Below are positions 56,701 to 64,000 of a stretch of 64,000 nt of DNA, one piece after another. The stretch covers positions 449,001 to 513,000 of the forward strand of contig OU452230.1 of the NCBI GenBank assembly GCA_911728455.2. Direction: 5' to 3'. The position numbers were made by a program, and so were the translations under genes. This DNA comes from Marthasterias glacialis. Lineage: Eukaryota > Echinodermata > Asteroidea > Forcipulatida > Asteriidae. Every line of letters begins with the position of its first letter. The first letter of the stretch is position 1. The notes beneath the pieces are model-generated. The model was not told where the DNA came from and did not search any database. It saw only the letters and a list, made by a program, of their open reading frames with translations.

Positions 56701-59700
56701 AACACCAGGGCAAACCCCTTCTCTTAGTGATAAGTGTAAATGGGTTCTTTTACGTGTATTACACAACACATGGGACCAATGGCTTTACGTCCCATCCGAA
56801 GGACAAAGCAATAATGGTTAAGTGTCTTATTTAAGGACACAAGTGTCAAACCAGGACTCGAATCCACACTCTGTTGAGTCCAGTGCGCTTGACCGCTCGG
56901 CCAAGACACGCCAATGTGAGTTTATTCTTAAAGGTACAAAGCCACTAATCACATTAAGAAGGGGCAACTGAGGCCATAGCATTGGGAAATATCAACAAGT
57001 ACATGTTTACAACTTATTTTTTTGTCAGGTAAGCCTCCAGTACGCAGAAAGCCCAAATCAAGAAGTAGTAGTACTCGCTCTACACTGAGGACCACCACCC
57101 CTCGTAAAAAGACTGAAAGCCCAAGAGAGAGCCCCAGAGACCAAGGTGATTCCAACAGCTTCAGCACTGTTAACCAGAAAGCTGAGCGTAAGACTGCTGC
57201 TGCCACAGCAGCAATAAAGAAGGTGGACTTGAGGGCTCGATACTGGGCCTTCTTGTTTGATAATCTCCAAAGGGCTGTAGATGAGATCTATCAGACATGT
57301 GAAGCTGATGAGAGCATTGTGGAATGCAAGGTATGCACCCAAATGGAATTAAACTCAGCATAGTGTCGTCACAAGTATTGCATCTGTCATTACTACTGCA
57401 TATTATACCAAATTTGAATAGTACACCAATAATGAATATTTATAAGTGCAATGGTGAGAATATCTTCATTTTTTAAAAGATGGAACGATCTGTCAACGAA
57501 TTGAAAAATTCCCTCCATGGCATAAATTTAAAACATTCATTATTTGTTTTATGTAACATCCAAGTAGATCTTTGTCATTTGAAGGGGAAAAACAAGAATA
57601 AGATATTATAGAATAAACAAAAATTGTTAATGGCCTCACGTTTCGACCTTAGCAGAGTCTTTCTCAAAGGCTAAAATGAATAAACATAGCATACAAGATT
57701 GTACTTTGGCATCCACTACGAGGGATTTTGTACTGCTGTGTGGTGTGGCCTAGCATGCAGCAGTCAAAAAGTCTAGCGTGAATGGTGAAAAAGGATGGGC
57801 TGAAAATGTAGATCATTATTTTTTGTATATAATTCATAATTTATTTCAACAATTATAAATATAAGTTTTGAACAAAAACAATTAGTGCAAGTTTTGAACA
57901 AACCAATAAAATTAGCATGGTTGAAGAATGAGTAAAATCATTTTCAAATGCGTTAATGCTCTAAAGCATTGCTCAATGCTAGTTGATTTTGAATGCTTCT
58001 ATGCACTCTAGCATTTCTAAGAGTCTTTTTAAAATGTGTTCAATGACTGTTAGAGTCCAAAAATTAAATGCTATTGGACAGGCCTATCCAATATATTAAA
58101 TTTGCAAAGTTCACAGTAATAAAAACATAGCAAAATAGTGGATGACATATGAAATGAAATATTCTATCTGTAATGGCCACTCTGATGGCCAGGGTTTCTT
58201 GAACTGAACTGATTTCTTTTTCCATTACTGCAGGAAGTCATCATGATACTTAAGAGAGCTACACATGACTTTGAATCACTCATCAAACGTATCAATGTCC
58301 AGAATGACTTTGAAAAATGTGACATAGAAAACAGGTATGATTACGTTACATACAATGCACTGTTTGAGATATAATTGCAGTGTTGTTTGATGTGCTTTTC
58401 AATGATTTACATTAATGATATTTTGATTTTGTTTATGTCAGATGATTAACTTAACATGTTATTCCATGATATTCCATTGATATCATATTCCGTTGATATC
58501 ATATGTTCATTATTTTCATCTCAACAACAAATAGAGCCGAGTTTGTTGTTAGTTTGTTTTTTGATTTTGCATGTCTAGGATTTAGTCTTGCGTGCAACAT
58601 TCCAGTGCTTGAAAAGTGTTACAGAACAAAACATGCATGTGCAACTATACGCTCACAGCAGCCATTTTGTATGCGAAAAACAAACGAACATAAAAACTAT
58701 TTGCATATCCCTAAATAATCTGGTGCCAATTTCATAGCACTCCTTACTGCAGAATTATGTGCTTGCTGCCTATAGACAGGCCTTGATCTTAACCTAGGCC
58801 ACAGAGGCCATTGGCGTCATGCCCTGTCGAGTTGGCCAGCATGCCCTTCACAAAAAATGCACTGTCACTACCAACTTGGCCAGCATGCCCCTGTACAATT
58901 TCTCTGATTTGGCCAGCAAAGGCCTGCCCCCATTTTTCTTGAGATCGAGGCCTGCTATAGAGCCACGTTACAGGGTGGCATAAGTGCAAAATTCTGTGGT
59001 ATTGGTAAGCAGTGTCATGACATTGGGTCCTGACGCCATGATGTTGTGGCTGTAAGATTCTGGACTTGAATTGGCTTAGTCAGGAAGAAAGACAATGATG
59101 TCTGCCAAATGAAAAGATCCTATAGGGAAACGTAGTAGGTGATGATTAAAGCATGTTAACTTCCTGAGCATACATGTAACACTCCTTGAATCCTGCAAAT
59201 GCATGCATAAAAATCCCTGCTGCCTGTATGTACTGTTACCACTGAAGTACCGTTGTACAACAATCCTGAAATAATAAATTGCATCTTTCAGATTTAACAT
59301 ATCCCCTTGAACTAAACTCCCCCCTCCACCAATTCTCAACCCAGATTGCTGTTGTTTCGTTTGCATTTGAGCTTGCAGTTTGTTAAAGTTTTGCATTTGG
59401 TTGATCTTTGTTTTGCATGTACATGTATGTGCTAAAGAGTGTTTATACCATTTGGTAGTATATGCAGCTGACATTGTTTAATTTTCATGTAGAAGCACGG
59501 TTATTGCTCAGAAGAAAACTAGTTGTTGTTTACAAAACCCCGTTAAAAATGCCATTCAGGGAAACTTATGGAAATAAATACTGGTGTTATTTTTGATGAA
59601 TAAATGATTTGATTAATTCCACAATTTTTAATGAAGCACATATTTTTGCCAGTTGCTTTCAGTATAAAAAATCTATTAAAAAAAATAACAAAAATGATTT

Positions 59701-62700
59701 TAAAACATGATTACCAAAGGTGTAAATATTCTTTAACATTATTTACAGCCAAGGAACTAATTTGAGTTTCTAGACTGTTCCCCAAATGATAAAATTTGTC
59801 ATATTTGACATGAGTTCTTGATATAGCTAGATAGAGGTATTGGTTTTGATATAGAGATCAATATACCAACCTTATCCAAGTCCAATTGTTTGTTTGACAA
59901 ATTACCAAAGATGGATTGGAACCCCACCATTTTTTTAACCAGAATTAATCCAGAGTTATAACCATTCCAATTTGAGATTTCACTTAATATGAAATGACAT
60001 CTTGATTAAAAAAAGAAATTGCTTACTAACTGAGCATGATCAACATGAATAGCTTCAATGCATGCTTTTTGCAATTTGAAAAAAGGATAGATAAGCTGTT
60101 TTCTTTTGAAATTGGTAACTTGTTTACTGAGACAAAAACACAATTTGTAGAGGCACAAACCACCATGACATAAAGTATGAAACAAAAAACATGTGAGATT
60201 GATCTTAGAGTCATTTTCTAAGCAATTTTCTCAAAATATGCAATTCTTGGAAAAAAAATCAGCATCTAGCATTTTACAGGATGTCAACTCATATTCGATT
60301 GGTTTTTACTTTATTGCTTTCACCCTTTCTTGTTTTTTTATCTTTTATACCTGTTCTCTTCTCTTCCACTGTTGTGTTTGTTTCTTCTGGCATTAACTTC
60401 GCTCTGACACAATCACCCACTAAAAAGACCTACGTCAATTGTGTGGGAGGTTCGCAAGTCTTCGTCACCAGCCAAGCATAGAACACCCAGCTGGCCCCCT
60501 GATAGCAGGGCCCCCACTCCTCGCCGGTGGGTTCTGTTATGCTGCACAAATTTGGGCTGTCATGTAGTACAGTAGCAAAACCTCGTGTTGGGTAATCTCT
60601 GGTATTTGCTAAATTTATGTGGGTATTTGTTTTAATCTGTAGAAGCAATTAGTAATGACTACTGATTGCCAATAACTACAGACTGTTTGAAAATACCACA
60701 AATTTGTTTTAATAACTTGAAGATATTATGTCATTTATAAAGATAAGTTATATGACTGTTCAAATTCTTTTGAAGTTATACCTTTATGTGCGCACAAAAA
60801 TAATTGTTTTAATTTTTTAAACCCCAGAGATAAAATTAAAAACAAAAATTGCACTTAAAACAAGTAATTGTTTTGTAATATAAAAAAACACCCAATAGCT
60901 TTGTTGACATTTTAACCATTGCTGTATCCTTTAAGCAACATTTTAGTTCAGTTAAGTATTTAGGTGATAAACAACATTGTCTCATAGAGCTAAGACACTT
61001 AGTCCAAAGCCTAACCAATTTGATTAAGTTTTTGATTTTGTTTGTTTGATTGCTTTTTTTTTATCTGTTGCAATACATTTTCAATTTGGTTTTACTTATG
61101 CTATTAATAGAATTGTGTGTTCTTAAAAAATGTCAAATCTGAAGTAGAAACATAAAGTTCCTTCATTAATGTTACAGTTTGATAAAATTTGAAACAATTC
61201 ATAAATAAATAGTCTTAATTGAAATTTGTCCCCTCGTAGGCCAAACTCTTTAGCCTGGGAGATCCGCAAATCATCACCTGGGAGGGGTCTGGTAAACAGT
61301 CCTACCCCAGGTGAAGGTAGAGACACTCCAAGTCCTGTCAACCGAAGTCTTAATTTCTCTGGGCAGGATAATACCAAAGTCAGGCAAAGGTGAGATAAGG
61401 GTTGAATAGATGGGAAGAAAGTGGGGAGATTGGATGACTATAAGATCAGAATTTTTCATTGTCTTAGATCATTATTCCAGAATTAATCTACCACAACCTC
61501 TGAGGAACTCCATCCCCATTTCTGAATTCAGAAAGAACTTAAAAGCTAACCTATTTACTAAATTTCTTCTTGTGTGCACTTTGTGTCCTTGGGCAAATAA
61601 GCTTTATCAATCTTTTCATTTATTACTACCCTTAATCTTTGGTTAACTTGAATATAAATAAATGTTATGTCCAAACCTAACTAGAATGTGTAACATAACA
61701 GGTGTTTTTTGGTTTTGTTTTGAAGCCCTGTGCCATTGACAGAAACAGTAGTTATTGCCAGCTGGGCTGACAGGGTGAAAGGTCGCACTGCAAAGCCAAT
61801 TGCTAAGATTCCAGCAGTGAAAACACCTGATACATGTAACAAGCAAGTTATTAAAGAAGTGTACAAGGAAAATGTCAAGACTGACATGAAGCAGGAAGTA
61901 AATGGGCAGGTTTCCACAGTAGAAGGTGAGTGCATTTCTTAGAGGTTTGAGAGACTTGCTCATCATTAACAGATCTGAACACCGGTCAAGTTTGGTACTT
62001 TTTAAATTTCCATAGATGATGGAGAAGGTTGGGAGACTGTTCAACGTAGCAAGCCAGGCCGTTCCAGGCCATCCTCATTCAAGGGTAGGTCTCATCACAG
62101 CAGCACCAGCAGCAACCACTCTGTAAGGTCTCAGACTGGCACAAATTCAACTTCCGACACCTTTAAAGCTCCTCTCAAGAAGACAAATAGTAATCAGGTA
62201 GCTCCACGTAGCAGAACGGACAGCGAGAAGGAAAACACTCCTGTAGATGATGTCAATATGAGCAGGGAGACGTCAAAGGTCAACGAAAGTGTCAAAGATG
62301 ACAGGTCTGAAGTGGTCAAGGGAGAAAGTAAGGAGAATGTAACAAATGCCTCAACAGAGAATCAGCTGTCCAAAGAAAAATTGGAGATCCAGGATTTGGA
62401 CCCAGCTATTGTTGCTGTCTGTACAGGTAAGTCTATCACTTCTTTTTCAAAGTACAATATAAATCATGATCCATATTGTTTTAAGAGTTCCTAAAACTTT
62501 CTCAGACTTTTAACATGATCTTGGAACATTTCTTTTTCAGGAAAGGAGGAAATACTGTTGACCTCGGGTGATGAAGAAGATCACAACAAACACATGAAGA
62601 AAGATGATCTGGCTACAAAACTAGATGAAGTACGTATCTGAAGTCAGATTATGTCAAAGTAGAACTTCATATTTTCTTTAAATTAAGTGTAAGGATAGAT

Positions 62701-63105
62701 AAGCTGTTTTCTTTTGAAATTGGTAACTTGTTTACTGAGACAAAAACACAATTTGTAGAGGCACAAATCACCATGACAACTGGTTAAGAGCTCATTATTT
62801 TTTTGAGTTTTGTTTACCTCTTTGAAGGAGAGTTTATTTGTGTGTACTTCAAGAACAGGGACAATGATAAAATTGACCTTTAACTTGTATAAGAACACAT
62901 GTTTCTTCTTATTGGTTATCAGGATGTAGCTGCTGCTATAGATGAAGAGGAATCCCTAACCTTTGAGATTCAGAAATGTCAGGATGAAGCCTTGGCATCA
63001 GCAATTGCTGAGGAGGAGAAATTGACCAAAGAGATAGAGGAAGAAGAGAGCAAAGAGATCATCGTGGAGACAGATGAGGGAGAAAGTGACCTGGCTCTTA
63101 GCACG
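53536..63105 (+). CDS. SCAPER: SCAPER, S-phase cyclin A-associated protein in the ER (N-terminal part)
   Basis: Nine exons, 53536-53763, 56351-56477, 57029-57330, 58234-58334, 61240-61389, 61726-61925, 62016-62426, 62541-62629 and 62923-63105, join in phase to 597 aa; the rest lies beyond the window. Orthology to human SCAPER rests on DDKVRRIVNEEGRQARNL, VDLRARYWAFLFDN..RAVDEIY, NSLAWEIRKSSPGR, RSLNFSG, SWADRVKGR, GEGWETVQRSKPGRSR and EALASAIAEEEKLTKEIE, all in the same order. SCAPER binds cyclin A2-CDK2, is ER-associated, and bridges TTC5-marked ribosomes to CCR4-NOT in tubulin mRNA decay. The first 76 residues are a basic Ser-rich extension that I do not recall in the human protein, which starts near exon 2. 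The coiled-coil, zinc-finger and C-terminal parts are not in the window. Confidence 0.94.
53764..56350 (+). other. SCAPER intron 1
   Basis: No exon seen; acatgta and TGTGTA words are frequent. A two-copy CCTGCACTGCTAT repeat lies near 55204-55244. Confidence 0.5.
56351..56477 (+). CDS. SCAPER: SCAPER exon 2
   Basis: Codes for SLSDDKVRRIVNEEGRQARN and LVTWNVPVDDSDD, matching the start of human SCAPER. Acceptor CCTTTAG, donor GATG|GTAAGA, phase 1. Confidence 0.93.
56509..56912 (-). mobile_element. Composite tRNA-Leu-derived SINE, copy 2 (inverted)
   Basis: It lies in SCAPER intron 2 on the strand opposite to copy 1. From right to left it shows the tRNA-like head (complement of GGCCAAGACACGCC and GGACTCGAATCC), the GGACGTAAAGCC-type body, and the shared tail ending in an ATT microsatellite at 56509-56526. 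It matches 50797-51222 over nearly its full length. Confidence 0.88.
57029..57330 (+). CDS. SCAPER: SCAPER exon 3 (RARYWAFLFDN block)
   Basis: Codes for a Lys/Arg/Ser/Pro-rich linker and then LRARYWAFLFDNLQRAVDEI and ESIVECK, the best conserved N-terminal block. Acceptor TTTGTCAG, donor AAG|GTATGC. Confidence 0.94.
57331..58233 (+). other. SCAPER intron 3
   Basis: No exon or recognised repeat family; AAGCATTG/CTCTAGCAT words recur near 57950-58015. Confidence 0.45.
58234..58334 (+). CDS. SCAPER: SCAPER exon 4
   Basis: Codes for EVIMILKRATHDFESLIKRI, a helix equivalent to human EVLMML..FKALIDWI. Acceptor TACTGCAG, donor ACAG|GTATGA. Confidence 0.92.
58721..59030. mobile_element. Foldback element interrupted by a CAGGCC MITE
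   Basis: The left end GGTGCCAATTTCATAGCACT and the complement of the right end (GGACCCAATGTCATGACACT) continue into CTTACnGCAGAATT-like words, so they are two ends of one foldback split by the MITE at 58777-58954. It belongs with the elements at 16039, 21139 and 32132 by its ends. Confidence 0.6.
58777..58954. mobile_element. CAGGCC-family MITE, copy 2
   Basis: 178 bp, starting CAGGCCTTGATCTTAA and ending with the complement, flanked exactly by CTATAGA on both sides (58770-58776 and 58955-58961), a 7-bp target-site duplication. It is highly similar to 2019-2187, including TTGGCCAGCATGCCC blocks. Confidence 0.85.
60083..60170 (+). repeat. 88-bp dispersed duplicate, copy 1
   Basis: Starts AAGGATAGATAAGCTG and ends CACCATGACA; identical at all but one base to 62691-62778. 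Confidence 0.9.
61240..61389 (+). CDS. SCAPER: SCAPER exon 5
   Basis: Codes for RPNSLAWEIRKSSPGRG and VNRSLNFSG, matching human SCAPER. Acceptor CTCGTAG, donor AAAG|GTGAGA. Confidence 0.93.
61726..61925 (+). CDS. SCAPER: SCAPER exon 6
   Basis: Codes for VIASWADRVKGR (human SWADKVK) followed by a Lys/Thr/Val-rich linker. Acceptor TTGAAG, donor GAAG|GTGAGT. Confidence 0.9.
62016..62426 (+). CDS. SCAPER: SCAPER exon 7 (GWETVQR motif)
   Basis: Begins DGEGWETVQRSKPGRSRPSS, the counterpart of human EGWETVQRGRPIRSRS, then a long Ser/Lys/Glu-rich disordered stretch including DSEKEN. Donor ACAG|GTAAGT. Confidence 0.92.
62541..62629 (+). CDS. SCAPER: SCAPER exon 8
   Basis: An acidic 29-residue piece (TSGDEEDHNKHMKKDD) with weak similarity to human sequence but correct splice sites and phase. 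Acceptor CTTTTTCAG, donor GAA|GTACGT. Confidence 0.8.
62691..62778 (+). repeat. 88-bp dispersed duplicate, copy 2
   Basis: Lies in the SCAPER intron between exons 8 and 9. It differs from 60083-60170 by one base (CAAATCACC versus CAAACCACC). Confidence 0.9.
62923..63105 (+). CDS. SCAPER: SCAPER exon 9 (ASAIAEEE helix)
   Basis: Codes for DEALASAIAEEEKLTKEIEE and IIVETDEGESD, matching human EAIASAIAEEEQLTREIE and NIETDNDSD. Acceptor TTATCAG, donor CACG|GTATAT. Confidence 0.92.
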
Positions 63106-64000
63106 GTATATGAAGACCATTTCTTCACTTGATCTTTTTTTTTTTCAAGTTCCATAGGGTATTTAAAAAAATCTCAGAGAAAGAGATGAAATTAATGAAG
63201 ACACAACATGGGGGATGTTAACAAAAATAAGGTCTTTCTTCAATAAATGTGTTGAAATGTGCGTACTTATGGAGGACGGACTAACCTCGGTCTGTCGTTT
63301 TCCAAGAAGTACTTGTAAAATTGCTATATAATAAAATAGTAGTCTGTTTATGAACTTCTTTAAACATGAACTTATTTTTAAACCGACACACAATCCATCA
63401 TTTGTTTGCTTATCTAAATGTACTGCATTTTCTTTGTGAACAGGATCTTCATTTGTTTATGTGATGTATTGCATTTTCTTTATGAGCATGATCTTCCTTT
63501 TTTCATGTAAATGTACTGCATTTTGTATTTGAATATGATTTTCTTTTGCTTATCTGAATGACTGTTCTCCATTTTCTTTTTGAACATGAACTCTTTTTAA
63601 TCAACCTTTTAATCAATCTCTTATAAAAGAAGTTTCATTATTTCATTGATGAATAATTTTGTTTTCCATTTTCTTCTTTGTAAACTTTATTTTCTTCATC
63701 TCTTTATCTACAAAGAGGTGACTGTTTAACTGGATAGAGTACTTTTAGTCCACACTATTAAAGTCTAATTTAATCGACTTAGTAATTCCAGTAGTTAATG
63801 TATGCCTTAAACTTGATTTTCTTCAGTGTTTTCTTTAGTTTAAAAAAATTATCTGCAAGCAGTATGTTAACAAATTTCTACAATTTTATAAAATACAAAT
63901 CAGTTGAGTTACTAAAAAACTTCATCAATTAGGGGACAATATGTTTGTTAAAAACTGAATCTTACTAAACCTTTATAGTGGAAGTTGACTAAAAGCATTT
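63106..64000 (+). other. SCAPER intron 9 (continues off the window)
   Basis: AT-rich and pyrimidine-rich, with a diverged tandem repeat at 63420-63590. No further exon was recognised before the window ends. Confidence 0.5.
63420..63590 (+). repeat. Diverged tandem repeat, about 46-52 bp, four units
   Basis: Units begin GTACTGCATTTTCTTTGTGA (63420), GTATTGCATTTTCTTTATGA (63465), GTACTGCATTTTGTATTTGA (63513) and GTTCTCCATTTTCTTTTTGA (63564), each followed by ACATGATCTTC-like sequence. Confidence 0.75.

Larger units (their letters stand above)
58335..61239 (+). other. SCAPER intron 4
   Basis: Holds the nested pair of elements at 58721-59030 and the first copy of an 88-bp duplication (60083-60170). 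No exon seen. Confidence 0.5.

Noticed and set aside
59076..59474. A 132-codon minus-strand frame in SCAPER intron 4
   Set aside because: No similarity to a known family, on the strand opposite the host gene, in intronic sequence.
61643..62044. A 133-codon minus-strand frame
   Set aside because: It overlaps SCAPER exons 6 and 7 in antisense and is a shadow.
63420..63590. CRISPR-like array
   Set aside because: Repeats are diverged, spacers are not unique and the genome is eukaryotic; it is a minisatellite.

Overview
This is invertebrate animal genomic DNA: AT-rich, with long introns, GT-AG splice junctions and many short dispersed inverted repeats. The four genes are orthologues of animal proteins and their exon phases join cleanly. 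Frequent acatgta-type words, a tRNA-Leu-derived SINE and the foldback repeats suggest a marine deuterostome, perhaps an echinoderm. That is an inference; no gene in the window fixes the phylum.

Layout. (1) 248-3781, minus strand: five exons, 5' part only, of a signal-peptide-bearing JmjC/cupin_8 Fe(II)/2-oxoglutarate oxygenase-like protein; its 3' end lies left of the window. (2) 9892-12981, plus: a single-coding-exon C2H2 zinc-finger protein of 1029 aa with 14 recognisable fingers and the N-terminal signature of the ZNF592/ZNF687/ZNF532 family. A likely non-coding first exon ends at 4069, so genes 1 and 2 share a head-to-head promoter near 3.8-4.0 kb. (3) 18923-51905, minus: the whole coding region of an EPB41L4A (NBL4) orthologue, rebuilt as 21 exons encoding 981 aa (FERM, FERM-adjacent, an Arg/Ser/His-rich tail, two PPxY motifs). 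(4) 53536-63105, plus: the first nine coding exons (597 aa) of a SCAPER orthologue that continues off the right edge. Genes 3 and 4 are head to head across about 1.6 kb; genes 2 and 3 converge on a 5.9-kb gene-free stretch.

Nothing shows that the four genes work in one pathway. Their usual roles are: secretory-pathway oxygenase, chromatin-associated zinc-finger factor, cortical FERM scaffold, and ER/ribosome-associated cyclin A and CCR4-NOT adaptor. The introns hold several miniature inverted-repeat families, a composite SINE present twice, tandem duplications and microsatellites. No reverse-transcriptase or transposase ORF, CRISPR array, rRNA or functional tRNA gene was seen. Everything was read by eye from sequence and remembered protein families; no alignment or search was run.
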